Assembly: GCA_946122785.1 (NCBI GenBank)
Contig: CAMGYJ010000011.1
Span: 54,548,449-54,612,448, forward strand
Length of the DNA stretch: 64,000 nt
Direction of reading: 5' to 3'
From: Linum tenue
Taxonomy: Eukaryota > Streptophyta > Magnoliopsida > Malpighiales > Linaceae
Shown: one piece after another, positions 1 through 11,369 of the stretch
Layout: the number at the start of each line of letters is the position of its first letter
Numbering within the stretch: the stretch's first letter is position 1
The notes under the pieces: generated by a model
Told to the model about the DNA's origin: nothing
Seen by the model: the letters and a program-made list of their open reading frames with translations, nothing else
Databases searched by the model: none
Translations under genes and position numbers: made by a program

Positions 1-379
1 TCATTGGCCTAAGCTCACATTTTTGTTCTGCCGGGTTAATGTGTTTCCCACAGTCAAAAACTTGAATGCATTCATTGCTTTCATCTACCACTACCACTAG
101 GCCAGCCATTTCCACCTGCGCAAGGCTCCAAATTTAGTCCTACCTCAACTTAACATTGGACAGGTCTTGTGTTCCGTATCTTCGTACCCTAATTTTCGTG
201 ATTGAAACTTTGATTACACAAGCAAATCAAACGATTTAAAATCCCCAGCAAACTGTTTCTAAATGATTTTGTGCAGATGAAGTTCATGCATTCATACAAC
301 ATGCCACAGACAGAAAGACTTAGAAGGCTTTCATCAGGTAAGTTTTCGCAGTACCAATGAAAAAGATAAGGAACTACAC

Positions 380-2305
380 CTTAAGTCAAATGAGATGCCA
401 CTTCTTTTTTCTACAAACTTAATGATCGGCACACGAGCCTTTGCAATGACCTGAAAGGCAAGAGAAAAAAATAACAGATTAGAAGTTGCCTATTTATATG
501 TTTCATTTTGATATATGATTTATACATCAAAGGAGCAATACCAGTATCTTCTTTGCAATTCCTCTTTGAGACAAAGCTCTGGAAAGAGCATGTAAACCAG
601 TTTGTGGACTCACAACATGCGAGTTCAAAATTACAACCTAAGATTAACATAACAGTTATTTAATCAGTTTATTCATAGTAACTGGCCGTAGTAGAAAATG
701 AACACAGCTTGTAAGTGACTTTTCACACTCCATACATCAACATCGCTTGTTGGAAGATAAAGACCAGTCCTGAAAGACCCAAAAACTTCCACCTACAAAA
801 CAACAGCAGCAACCATCAGACCTTCATAGCAAAGCCAACCCAAGTAGAGGAACTAGTATTTTCTTTTTATAGTGAGCTTTGCCTCAACAGTGATGAGTAT
901 ATGACTAGGAAATCAAAATTGCATCCTAAAATTTTGTGCTATAGTCTTCAGACAAGTTCGCTACAGACTTTTAGACAACTGAGCCACCATATTCCTAGTC
1001 AATTGAACATATACATATGTAATCTATATCCAACTGCATCTTTTCAGGCGTGCACTAACAGTCTAGCACGAAGAGCCACTAGTCACCTTGCAACGAGGCC
1101 ATATATATTTTATAACATCACAAACACTTTCCACTGCTGCTCTACGTGAAGCTTGTTCTTCAAGAGTAGGGGACAAGAAATCACAGAAATCCACTATCTC
1201 TGCAACATCCACACCATTGGCCCAGGTTAGTGAACACCATCGCTAAACATCAGTCGAAAAGAAAGTGAGACCATAAACATCATGAAGTTACTTCCTCCAA
1301 TTTCTAGTTAAAAACTATGCAGCATCAGAAAAACATTAGAAACCAAGAATGAAGTTAACAGCGGTAGTAAAATATCTCACATTGAGTCCAAAACACGGAC
1401 ATGCAGTGAACTCACAACGCCATTAGGCACAATTGCATTTAATATAATGAAACTATTGTTTTATCCTCCAATGTCCTCTAGAAAAGTGAAGAATGGAGTG
1501 AATCTCAGAAGAAAGAATGAGGTTAGTATTGCCAACTCTTGTAACAGAGCATTAAAATGCTCAATTACTGGAAGTATTTGAAGAAAGTTGAACACGTTGT
1601 AGTTAGTAGTTATCAACAAGCATGAGTGCTAGCAATTTTAAGCAAGAACCAATGCGAAACATTGCCACCCTGATTGAATAAATGTCATATTCAACCAAAA
1701 GCTTCAAAATCAGATAAAAAGAATCAAACTTTTCATGCAACTAAATGAAATGTAGAAAAACAAGACCCTTCAGAATCAGACAAAAAGAATCAAACTTTTC
1801 ATGCAACTAAATGAAATGTAGAAAAACTAGTTCTCAGTATCACATCTAACCCGATAACACAAACCCTTCAGGGGAAACTCAAACAAAAACCAATGCAGCA
1901 TTCACCTTTATGCAGCTGCAACAAGGGACTCTTAAACCTGCCATTCCCACTAAACCATCCACTCTCCAGCCTGGGCTCCGTCTCACCCACCGGCTCAGCA
2001 GTTCCAGTTACCACAGGACTGGTCGACTCAGCTTCTCCACTCGGGGTCCTGAACTCTGCGTCCTCAACTTCATCGTCGCAAACATCAAGAGAAAAGAACT
2101 CGGGAGCCGCCGACGTCACCACGCATGCAGAAGGAACTTCGTCGGGGGCTACTTCATTGCGGAGCACTGTATAAGGCTCGGGAGATTGAGGCGGCACGGG
2201 GCCTTCGGTGGTAGGGGTAGATGGTGATGTTGGGGCGGAAGAAGAAAGGGGAAGAATGGCTAGGGTTTCATACACAGGGACCGGCGTTCCGGCAGGTGAA
2301 TCCAT
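380..2305 (-). CDS. TRL: TRF4/5-like non-canonical poly(A) polymerase (TRL-like), 5' part only
   Basis: Nuclear terminal nucleotidyltransferase family that adds short A-tails to RNA for exosome decay; the Arabidopsis member TRL acts on rRNA precursors (family knowledge). Exons on the minus strand, all with GT/AG borders and a continuous frame: 2305-1906, 1199-1087, 792-736, 637-542, 450-380. The next exon lies left of position 1. The 247 residues seen contain a Ser/Thr/Pro-rich, acidic N-terminus, then FKSPLLQLHKEIVDFCDFLS, then the nucleotidyltransferase signature GSFRTGLYLPTSDVD with catalytic GS (176-177) and Asp188/Asp190. Next comes SPQTGLHALSRALSQRG and the VIAKARVPI strand. The ATG at 2305 is the first in frame; the frame is open slightly further up but only from a TTG. 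The central and PAP-associated domains are outside the window. Family call is firm; the symbol rests on memory of one Arabidopsis protein. Confidence 0.85.
1702..1827. repeat. 66-bp tandem duplication inside intron 1 of the poly(A) polymerase gene
   Basis: Two head-to-tail copies of a 66-bp unit, the second starting at 1768, differing at only a few bases (for example cagataaaaag against cagacaaaaag). It lies wholly within the 706-bp first intron and should not affect the protein. Confidence 0.85.
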
Positions 2306-2990
2306 CGGAGAAAATTGACGATTGCCCACGCACCGTCCCGGTAATCTACTTCCACAACTTAAGTCAATTAGCTTGCGCAAGTTGTGTTGAATGTCAAGTA
2401 GATCAATTTATCGCACCGCCGTGGTGGACAGACAGTTTCCCCCAATCTCTAGGGTTGGAGGTTTAAGTTGCTGCGGTCATTGATCTTCCCTTCTGCGGTT
2501 TTTCCCTCGTCAGGATAGTTTGATAATATACGCGTAATAATTACATAAATGGGCACTAAAAATTTTGTTATGAGAAAATATTGTATTGATGCCTAGATGT
2601 AAAAAAAATTGGTGTATATGTACTTATTGTAGTTAAGTTATATTAACTTGAAATGTTACTATTACCTATTGTTTTTAATATAAAAAACGAATACACATAA
2701 AAAGGTAGGGATATAGTTGGGGAAAAAACCCCTACAAAGTATGAAGCTCTATCGAAAAGTGAATGTCCCAAGATAGCAAGATAATCTCCACATGCTTGAT
2801 CCTCATAGTCCAAGGAGTAAGGACGAGCTAGCCATCACCTAATCTCGATGATGCAAGCGTAATGTGGGTGATGATGGATGGCTATCTCAATGAGATCTTT
2901 CGCCATTGTTGTGTCTATTTGGAGAAGGAACTTCCTAGCCCCAGTGCCTATATAAGTTTCAAACCTTGCACAATTATAGTCAACTCCGCA
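2306..2990. other. Upstream region of the poly(A) polymerase gene, no gene seen
   Basis: Presumed promoter and 5' UTR of the minus-strand gene up to about 2500, then AT-rich sequence. I see no coding region or clear repeat. Confidence 0.5.
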
Positions 2991-2996
2991 TGGTGA

Positions 2997-4491
2997 TCAA
3001 ATCCTCCGCCAAAGTTCACTAAGAAAGCTTTGATGAAGCGACGTTTCCCCAAACCATGTGGTTAGCTGTCGTGCTTGAAGTAGAGTGAATAATCGATCAT
3101 TCGATATTGAGGCATATCCAATCCTCCTATGTTGGTTGCTAGCTAATGAATCGTCTTTCTTAGAGTCCCTCATCTCCAAAAGATTATCCTTCTTCATGAA
3201 AGCCGCAATAATCTGCTACTTAAGCTGAATGGTATGAGCAAGGATATGTGTAGGTCTTCTCAACTCACCTTGGAACAAGTGACTATTCTTATTCTTCCAC
3301 AATAGCCAACATGTGCCTGCAAAGAGAGTAGCATCAGTCTCCTTTCTTCTATCTGATGTGTAGTAATGGATCACTGAGTTTGTTGTTCGAAACAACACTC
3401 GCTAGGTTCGCCTTTAATATCGGAAAACGTGCAACACACTCTCTGCTCCACTTCCACAAATCTTGCAATCGTCGTTCTTCGTCAAGTGTCCTTGTTTCCT
3501 TTCGGTGTTGGTGAGGAGGCGCTCGTGAGTGACTAGCGAGAGAAATGTCCAAACTCTCTACATTATACGTACCCTCCAAATTGACCTCCAGATAGAATCG
3601 AACGTCGAGGAGACTCCGATATGGTCGGTGAGAGCATACACTATATTGATAGAGAATTGTCTGTTGGCCATCAATCTCCAGAAGTGCACATCCTCCTCGT
3701 GCTCCAACGGGATTGGGTGAAGCTTCACTTGTGCAACGATATCCGCAAGTAAGTAAGCCTTCAAAATTTCAAAATTTCACCTACCATTCAAAACAAACTT
3801 CGACCCGGAAGGCTAAGGAATTCATGGGGGATGCCCAGGGCGAGTGCTTTCTGTGGCTCGTAATCAGTAAGCCGGCGGTCACTCCAAAATCGAATTGTTC
3901 TCCTATTTTTATGTTCCAAGTTGTTCCTTCTTCAAGGAGGTGCCACACGCGCAACACTTCACGTCACAAATTAGAGAGGCGACCTCGAGCTCGCGGTTCG
4001 AGACCCTCTGGAGTCTGTTTTAAGCACTTTTAGCGTATCACTAGAGCATAGATGTCGTTTGGTTGGTTGAGAAGTCTTCATGCCACATTCATCATATACA
4101 ACTCATTGGTACAAGCCGAGTCCATAAAACTCAATCCTCCTTCTTTCTTCTGCTGACAAACAGTTACCCAATCAGCCAAGTGGATCTTTCTTCCGCTTTA
4201 TGTGCTTCCCCATATAAATCCTCGGATTTTATTGTCTATATAGTCGTGGACACTCGATGGGAGGAAGGAGGTTTGCATGGTATAAGCTGGGAGAGAGGAG
4301 AGGACTGAGTGCGCAAGTGTAACACGCACCGCAATAGACATGGTGGTTGCTTTGCAACCTGCAAGACGAGCATCAATACGATCAATCAGATTAGTACCAG
4401 TAGCCTTGGAGACTCTGTTGTGGATGATTGGGACTCCCATATATCTCCCCAAGTTCGAAGTTTGAGGAATCCTCATAGTTGCAGTCAACAA
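2997..4491 (-). mobile_element. Decayed LINE (L1-type) retrotransposon, end of reverse transcriptase and zf-RVT region
   Basis: Broken minus-strand reading frames read in order like the C-terminal half of a plant LINE reverse transcriptase. Positions 4491-4198 contain LGRYMGVPIIHNRVSK, RVTLAHSVLSSLPAYTMQ and KIRGFIWGS, all classic plant LINE motifs. After a frame break, about 4200-4080 gives HLADWVTVCQQKKEGGLSF. Fragments between 3764 and 3216 resemble the zinc-finger region after the RT domain (WRLMANRQFSIN, LFAGTCWLLWKNKN). Several stops and frameshifts separate the pieces, and no endonuclease or 5' end is present, so this is a 5'-truncated dead copy. The segment below 3216 is assigned only by continuity. 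The relic ends about 350 bp before the PPR gene. Confidence 0.75.
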
Positions 4492-4841
4492 CGTTCGCTG
4501 CTGATGGGGGACATTGACCGAGAAAAGTCATTGACTTCGGTTTGATGATGTTCTCCTCCGAATGTTCTAATTTATAAGAAATTTATTGTAAAAATTCCAT
4601 CCAAATTTACTTGCATTGCAAGTTGGCTTTTTCTTTTTTACTTATGAAGTGCCCAAATTTAAATTTGGAATCTTTCACCGTAAAGGGGAAAAAAAACTCT
4701 CTCCGTCTTTGTTCCCGACTCCACCAGCGGCGGGCGTCCCAGTTCGGAAGCAGCGCCGGCGGGGGATGTCTCCCTCTTCCGTCTCCAGGTGAATCATCCC
4801 CTGTTCCCCTGTTCTATTTATACAGGAACTTTTCAGTCTAT

Positions 4842-7805
4842 ATGGAATCTGAATTCATTACCAGGAGCATGCCTAAACTTCTGCCAAATTCTCCTACTCT
4901 CCTCTGTCTGCCTACTTGTTGGAAACAAGCTGCTCCCTTTTCCTTGCCTGGAGCTCAGCGTTCAACTTCCTGGCTACCTTCTTTCTGTGTTAAAATTCGC
5001 GGTTCAGCTACTTCCACTGCTACTGAAGTACAGCCCACGCGTCATTTTTATGCCAATCGTTCACCAGAGTCGCCGGAAGGATGCCGTGAGGCAAGTAAGA
5101 AGGTATCCGGGGATTCTTCAAACAAGGTATTGAAGAGGCAGGGGAAGATTGGTTTTTCAAAGGAGAGGCTAAAACAGTATTCTGCTATGCTTCGGGAATG
5201 TGCTTCGAAAGTGGCGCTAAACGAGGGGAGGGCAGTTCATGGGAATCTCATTAGGAATGGGGTGGTGCCGGATTCTCATTTATGGGTTTCTTTAACCAGT
5301 TTTTATGGTAAGTGCGGGCGTCTAGAGTTTGCACGCAAAGTGCTTGATGAAACGCCTGAACGTGATGTTGTGTCGTGGACGGCTTTAATTTCCGGGTTTG
5401 TCAGCGAAGGGTGTGGGGATGATGCTGTTGCCCTCTATTGTGTAATGAGAAACGAAGACGTGAGGCCGAATGAATATGTGTTGGCTACTACACTGAAAGC
5501 GTGCTCTCTCAGCTTGGATGTGGAGCTTGGTAGGCAAGTACATGCAGAGGCAGTAAAGGCCGGGTTGTTAACCGACTTGTTTGTTGCCTCTGGTCTTGTG
5601 GATCTTTATGCTAAATGTAAGGAGATAGAACTTGCAGATTCAGTGTTCTTTAGCATGCCTGAGAGGAACGAGGTCTTGTGGAACGTGTTGCTGAATGGTT
5701 ATGCTCAACTTGGCGATGGGAAAGCTGTTTTGAAGTTGTTTTCCCTGATGGTTGAGTGGGAACATAAGTTGAACCGGTTTACTTTGTCAACTGTGTTAAA
5801 GGGTTGTGCGAAATCCGGGCATTTGAAAGAAGGCAAGCTTTTGCATTCTGTTGCAATCAAGACTGGGCAAGAAGTTGACGAATTTGTGGCGTCTTGTTTG
5901 GTTGATATGTATTCCAAGTGTGGAATGACAGGCTATGCATTACAAGTCTTCAAAAGGATAAAAGATCCTGATCTTGTAACCTGGAGTGCAATGATTTCTG
6001 GTCTTGATCAGCAAGGGTGTAGCCATGATGCAGCTGAGTTATACAAGGCAATGGTACTTGCAGGAGTTAGACCTAATCAATATATTTTTAGCAGCCTTGT
6101 TAGTGCTGCTACAAGTATGGGGGATCTGCGCTTTGGCAAAACGATTCATGCATATATATCTAAATATGAAATGGAGGATGATATGTTAGTTAGCAATGCG
6201 CTGATCATGATGTATATGAAGCATGGACAGTTACAAGATGGTATTCAGGTTTTTAATTCAATGCCAGAGCAGGACACAGCATCTTGGAGCTACCTTTTAT
6301 CTGGATTTTGTGACTCTAACACGTGTGAGGAAGCACCAAGGATCTTCTACCAGATGCTTGTGGAGGGCTTCAATCCCAACATGTATACTTTCATAGACAT
6401 CTTAAGGTCATGTTCTAGCCTCTCAGATGTACATTTCGGTAGGCAAGTGCATACTCACATCATTAAGAACTGCAATGACAGTAATGATTTTGTCAGAACT
6501 GCTCTTATTGATATGTATGCGAAAGCAAGATGTATAGAAGATGCAGTAGCAGTGTTCAACAGATTGGTTGATCGAGACCTTTTTACATGGACAACTATGA
6601 TTGATGGTTATGCAAAAACAAATCAACCAGAAATGGCTTTGAAACATTTTGTTGATATGCAAAGTGAAGGGGTAAAGCCCAATGAGTTCACTATTGCCAG
6701 CTGTTTAAATGCATGCTCCCATATGGCAACCCTGGAAGGAGGGCAGCAGCTACATTCTATGGTTGTCAAAGCTGGTCACACGGGTGACATTATTGTGGCC
6801 ACTGCAATCACTGATATGTACGGAAAATGTGGATGCTTGGAAGATGCTGAGGCAAATTTCAAAGATATGGTTTTGAGAGATGCAGTCTCTTGGAACACAA
6901 TTATTGCTGTTTATGCATACCACAGCCAAGGGGAAAATGCTCTTCAAGCCTATAGAATGATGATAGAGAAAGGATTTTTACCTGATGAAGCGACTTTCTT
7001 AAGCATCCTATCCGTGTGCAGCAACATGGGTTTAGTTGAGGAAGGAAAGAAGCACTTTGAGTCAATGAGCAAAGTTTATGGGATTACACCTTCGCTTGAG
7101 CATTATGCATGCGTGGTCAATATTCTTAGTCGGGCTGGTCAGTTTGATGAGGTTGAAGCCTTTATTAAGGAGCAAAAATTAAGCACACATGCCTTGATTT
7201 GGGAGACTGTGCTTGGAGCTTGTAAATTGCATGGAAATCTTGACCTTGGTGAAACTGCTGCTAGGAAACTGTTTGAACTCCAACCCAAGGAGGACTCAGC
7301 TTATGTATTTCTATCGAACATTTTTGCTTCTAAAGGTAGGTGGGACGACGTCCAGAAGATCAGAGTATTGATGTCGGAGGAAGGCATTAAGAAGGAACCT
7401 GGTTGTAGCTGGGTTGGTGTTGATGGTCAAGTACATGTCTTTGTTTCTCAAGATGGTTCTCATCCCAAGACAGAACAAATCTACGCTAAGTTGCAGGATT
7501 TGAAGCAAAGGCTGTCATTCAGTGGTTATATACCAAAAACAGAAAATGTGCTTCATAACATCAGCAGCAGAGAGAAAATTGAGCATCTCTGGCATCACAG
7601 TGAGAGACTGGCTCTCGGTTTGGCCCTCATAAGTGCCAGCCCTGGTATGCCTATACGTATTTTTAAGAATCTGCGGATATGCGAGGATTGCCATGAAGTT
7701 ATGAAGGTTATCTCGTATGTTACAAGTCGAGAAATAGTAATCCGCGACTTTAAGCGCTTCCATCATTTTAAGTTGGGTTCTTGCTCTTGCCAAGACAGTT
7801 GGTGA
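4842..7805 (+). CDS. PPR protein of the PLS-DYW class (probable organellar C-to-U RNA editing factor)
   Basis: A single uninterrupted exon of 987 codons. Residues from about 110 to 800 are a long run of PPR repeats of P, L and S types (patterns such as DVVSWTALISGF, NALIMMYMKHG and LIDMYAKARCIEDA). Then come E/E+ motifs (GCSWVGVDGQVHVFVSQDGS) and a C-terminal DYW deaminase domain. The deaminase zinc site is present: His919-Ser-Glu921 (HSERLA) and Cys947-x-x-Cys950 (CEDCH). The chain ends in Asp-Ser-Trp instead of Asp-Tyr-Trp. Such proteins bind plastid or mitochondrial transcripts and edit C to U; the target and organelle cannot be read here. The N-terminus is rich in Ser, Leu and Arg, as expected for a transit peptide. 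Start choice: the frame is open further upstream (ATG at 4644) but that part is low-complexity and overlaps a donor-like site at 4791; ATG 4842 or 4869 is more likely. Confidence 0.93.
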   Translation: MESEFITRSMPKLLPNSPTLLCLPTCWKQAAPFSLPGAQRSTSWLPSFCVKIRGSATSTATEVQPTRHFYANRSPESPEGCREASKKVSGDSSNKVLKRQGKIGFSKERLKQYSAMLRECASKVALNEGRAVHGNLIRNGVVPDSHLWVSLTSFYGKCGRLEFARKVLDETPERDVVSWTALISGFVSEGCGDDAVALYCVMRNEDVRPNEYVLATTLKACSLSLDVELGRQVHAEAVKAGLLTDLFVASGLVDLYAKCKEIELADSVFFSMPERNEVLWNVLLNGYAQLGDGKAVLKLFSLMVEWEHKLNRFTLSTVLKGCAKSGHLKEGKLLHSVAIKTGQEVDEFVASCLVDMYSKCGMTGYALQVFKRIKDPDLVTWSAMISGLDQQGCSHDAAELYKAMVLAGVRPNQYIFSSLVSAATSMGDLRFGKTIHAYISKYEMEDDMLVSNALIMMYMKHGQLQDGIQVFNSMPEQDTASWSYLLSGFCDSNTCEEAPRIFYQMLVEGFNPNMYTFIDILRSCSSLSDVHFGRQVHTHIIKNCNDSNDFVRTALIDMYAKARCIEDAVAVFNRLVDRDLFTWTTMIDGYAKTNQPEMALKHFVDMQSEGVKPNEFTIASCLNACSHMATLEGGQQLHSMVVKAGHTGDIIVATAITDMYGKCGCLEDAEANFKDMVLRDAVSWNTIIAVYAYHSQGENALQAYRMMIEKGFLPDEATFLSILSVCSNMGLVEEGKKHFESMSKVYGITPSLEHYACVVNILSRAGQFDEVEAFIKEQKLSTHALIWETVLGACKLHGNLDLGETAARKLFELQPKEDSAYVFLSNIFASKGRWDDVQKIRVLMSEEGIKKEPGCSWVGVDGQVHVFVSQDGSHPKTEQIYAKLQDLKQRLSFSGYIPKTENVLHNISSREKIEHLWHHSERLALGLALISASPGMPIRIFKNLRICEDCHEVMKVISYVTSREIVIRDFKRFHHFKLGSCSCQDSW

Positions 7806-8685
7806 CTCTGAATGCAGCCAAAGTGCTTATTTGTTGTAATGATCGATGTGAATATCTTTGCTAGAATATAATTTATAGACCTCATGGTACTGCTAACTGC
7901 TAGGGGATTGACTTTGTACATTTCAGAAGTCATTTTCTTCTTTTGTAAAAAGAACACCAAAGAACTGTTCTTTTACTCGTGTTAGCATTTCAGTATTTTC
8001 AGTTAATGCTCAGGATCGCTGAACCACAGGAAATTCTGAGTTTAGTATATAGGATCAACCAAATAGGTTTGGTCGGCTTTGTATTGGAATTTGGAGGTAT
8101 TCTATGTACATTCATTCCTTACATTTACTTATTCTGGTCCAGGAGAAGACAAACTGTGGTAGCAATGGGGATATTGCAGGCAGGTCATCATGTAGAAGAA
8201 CTGATCCAGCATTTTGACATCGAATTGAACAACTGCGGCAACCTCTGAACAGATTCTATGTTCCAAATATTTCGCAACTTGATTGAAGTGTACGTCTGAC
8301 GACTTACCAGAGCAGAGTTTTTGGAAGCAATAGATTGATGGAACACTTGCATTCGAGTTTTTGCACAGGGGTTTTCTTGCCTTTGTATGTGGTAGTGGTA
8401 CAGTGTTGTTTATATGCATAACATTTATGCAGTGAAGAGAATACGATTGTAAATCCTTACCGCACCAATATTTTGTAATGACAACAGAACACATTGTTCA
8501 AAAAATAAAATCAGAATACACTCTTTCACTATGCTACAAAGGTTAAAAGGTTGCCTCATTTAGCAGCTGACCAGGCAGACAAAATGTCATCTCCAATTGA
8601 CTCGGAATAAAAATGTGATTGCACTACATTCACGAATGTGATTGACTCAGTCCTCTTCTCTCAATGCCAAAAACTCATTAATAAG
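7806..8685. other. Convergent 3' ends between two genes
   Basis: The 3' UTR and downstream region of the PPR gene meet the 3' UTR of the next minus-strand gene. Short open frames here look like chance. AATAAAA occurs near 8505. No other gene seen. Confidence 0.6.
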
Positions 8686-10794
8686 TCAGGCATCCTCGTC
8701 ACTGGTAGGGTTCTCTACTTCACTCTCACTGCTTGAACCATCATCACTGAGCACTGCATCTGAATCAGAAGTACCATCAGATAGCTCTTCTGCAGCAACA
8801 AGTTTGCTTCTTTTCTTCTTGTTCTTCCCCTCACTTCGGTCTTCTTTTCGTTTCTTACCTTCTTTTCTTTCCAACACTGCCATAGAGTGTGCAGCAGTCA
8901 TGAAGGCAGCTGTCATTGATAAATTGTTCACCTCTTCGTCTTTTTCTTCATCATAATCTTCTCCTTTTTCTCCCTTGTTATCAATGTAGATCGGAAGATC
9001 GGAATCCACTATATTTCCCTCCGGTTCGACATTCTCAGCTTTGGAAGAAGAATCAAGCGCAAGTTTGACACGAGTCCGTGAGATGCTATCGTCATATATT
9101 CTTATGCCTTGACCCTCAAGGGAGAACAACCATTCTGGGGAGAAAAGGATAACAATTCATCTCCTTCAGTCTCACAGTAAAGAGAGAAAAATGCAGAGAC
9201 AGACAGATAGAAACACTTACTTATGAGAGCCTTAGGAGATGAAACATGCAACCTGCCTGCTTCTTCCCCCATGCCAATCTGGCTTGTGACAAATTTGGCT
9301 ATTTGCAATGGTAATGGAGAACCAGCGAAGGAACTGGAATAGGAAATGGCCCTCTTATGGTTCCCTTCTTTCCTAAAACAAGTAAGTCAGAGATTGATGA
9401 GATGCTGCAGAAGGACATTTTCTAGGTTCCCTTTCAGTAAAAAACCTATCGTCCACTTACCTGAAAAATTCTGTGGCCTCAAGATAGAGGACCAGCCGCT
9501 TCAAGGCAATGCTTATGAAATTCTCTGCAGGCAGATCAACTGCAGTACGAGGATTGAGGGAAGTGTACTCTACCAATATGACAGCATCATACAAAGTAGT
9601 TCTCAGCAAGATCTCCTCTTCAGAACTCTGCGAATTGTAGATAGTGTGAGTTAATAACCACATGGTAATGGACTAATGGTTAAATAAAAAGAAAACAGAC
9701 TTCTTCAGCAACAAAGCGAACCGATGAACAGATGCAACTTACCAGCAGTGAAGCGACCGGTAATCTCGGCTCTAGCAGCATCCTCAACAGAATATCTAGA
9801 ATGACAAGAGTTTAAGACACAACTGTAAGGAAGAGCCCATAGGAAATGGAACTATAGAACATAACTTCCAAAATTATCCAGCCATTTAACTGCATCCTCA
9901 ATCACGAAAGCAGTTTTTATATGACCAGAAATGTATACACCCAAATTAGAGAAGTACAGGCAGAACAATGCTTCAACCATAATTCAGGAGTAATAGTCCA
10001 AGTCCAGCAGAACACTTACCAAAAAAAGAAACGCTCCCAAAGCCAGTAATTGACCCGACAATCCAATCCTTCAAATCCTTCTCCATCTCCACTCCTCTGT
10101 TCCCAACCCGTAAATCAACGCAAAGCTTCAACAGGAATAACTCCGCAGTAACAGCTCCAGCCAACTGCTCCACACTAAACCCACCAGCACCAATCACTCT
10201 GCGCAATTCATCATTCAGAAGCGGCAAAAACGACGACACCTCTTCCTTCCCTTCCATCCACACAGCGACCAAATCCGCAAACTTTACAATCAAGCTCGAA
10301 TCCTTCTCTTCACTCGAAGCCCCCGAACACACACCGACATAACCGAGAACAGACCCAATCAAAGACTGAACCTTTTTAACCAGTTTCTTCACTCTCTTGG
10401 CCCCTAAATCTCCGCTCAATACTTCTTGAACCAATTTATACAGCTCGAAGACAACCGGAGCCAGCAGCGCCATGCTTGTCGAGTCACTGCAAGGTGCGGA
10501 ACAACCCGAGACGAGCTGAAAGAGTTGTTTCACGGCTGCGAGTCGATCGGAAGAACCCTCATTTCCCGTCTTCAGGGAGCGGAAGGATAGAGCTGAGTAG
10601 AACCAAATGGCTTCCAGAGGTGGGTCGCGCTTCGATTGCATTAGCTCGTAGAAAACTTGGATAAACTGAGAGAAATTTGGGGTTTCTTTGCGAATTTCAT
10701 CGACGACATCTTTTGCTGATTGGTTCAGCTTTTCGAAGTAGTTTTCCCCCATAAGAGGAATAGGGTACACGAGCTCCATATCACACGACGCCAT
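8686..10794 (-). CDS. Conserved plant protein of unknown function with acidic/lysine-rich tail
   Basis: Five exons: 10794-10020, 9795-9743, 9627-9461, 9333-9221 and 9134-8686. All have GT/AG borders and phases that join without a break, giving 518 aa. I do not recognise a named family or known domain; the segments LLRMLLEPRLPVASLL and LYDAVILVEYTSLNP look like strongly conserved plant protein sequence. Residues 1-370 are predicted mostly helical and hydrophobic-patterned, without a signal peptide. The last 110 residues are highly charged: acidic runs (EDYDEEKDEEV), a basic cluster (KKRKEDRSEGKNKKKRSK) that could be a nuclear localisation signal, and a Ser/Asp/Glu-rich end (DGSSSESEVENPTSDEDA). 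A nuclear or nucleolar scaffold would fit that tail, but this is inference. It is divergently paired with the next gene across a 575-bp gap. Confidence 0.85.
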
Positions 10795-11369
10795 GGCCGT
10801 TTGCCAGAGAATTGGGGGTAGGGAAAGCAGTGGAGCGGACAGCGGAGGACTGAAGAAACCACAAAACCCTAAACCAGGGTTTTGAAGGTTTTGCTTATGC
10901 CGCCAGACGGGAAAACAACGTCGTTTGGTCTAGGTTTTCTGTCCAAAATTACGGGAACTAAATTATACATTCATTTAAAGTAAAAGTACTAAAATAGCAG
11001 TTAGTCAACATTATAGGGACTAATGTAAGATTTTCCCGAACGAATTAAAAAATAACCCGGGTTTTTAGTATTTACGTGTTTTCTTGCAGCTGATTGGCTG
11101 CAAGATCTGGGCCCCACTTAACGGCCATCGAACAGCCAATCAGAATCGAGCGAACACGTCTCCCCATCTCACTCTCTCCAACTTTCAAAGTTTTCAATTT
11201 GATTTTGAACTGAACTGAAGCACGCCAACAGACCAAACTGGGAAAAAGCTGAACGAAGGATCAAATCTTCGATACATAAAGAAACCTTCTTCGGCAGTCT
11301 CGTGTAAAGATTCGAACTTTCCCGCGGCCGGAGATCAGGGTTAGTAGGCGTTCTCTGAGCGGATCCACA
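10795..11369. promoter_or_regulatory. Bidirectional promoter region between divergent genes
   Basis: The start codons of the acidic-tail gene (minus) and the MSAP gene (plus) are 575 bp apart, so both promoters and 5' UTRs must lie here or overlap. No strong TATA box is evident near either gene, whereas CCAAT boxes are. Confidence 0.6.
11090..11143. promoter_or_regulatory. Inverted pair of CCAAT boxes
   Basis: CTGATTGGCTG at 11090-11100 and its exact reverse complement CAGCCAATCAG at 11133-11143 are separated by 32 bp. Both carry the CCAAT core recognised by NF-Y factors (family knowledge). They lie about 230 bp upstream of the MSAP gene ATG. Confidence 0.6.

Noticed and set aside
715..1149. 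A 144-codon plus-strand frame
   Set aside because: It lies across introns and exons of the minus-strand poly(A) polymerase gene and has no protein-like features.
1893..2227. Plus-strand frames over the first exon of the poly(A) polymerase gene
   Set aside because: Antisense shadows of a low-complexity Ser/Pro-rich exon.
4611..4841. N-terminal extension of the PPR protein
   Set aside because: The first 11 codons depend on a TTG start, and the rest to the ATG at 4842 is low complexity with a donor-like site. It may be untranslated leader.
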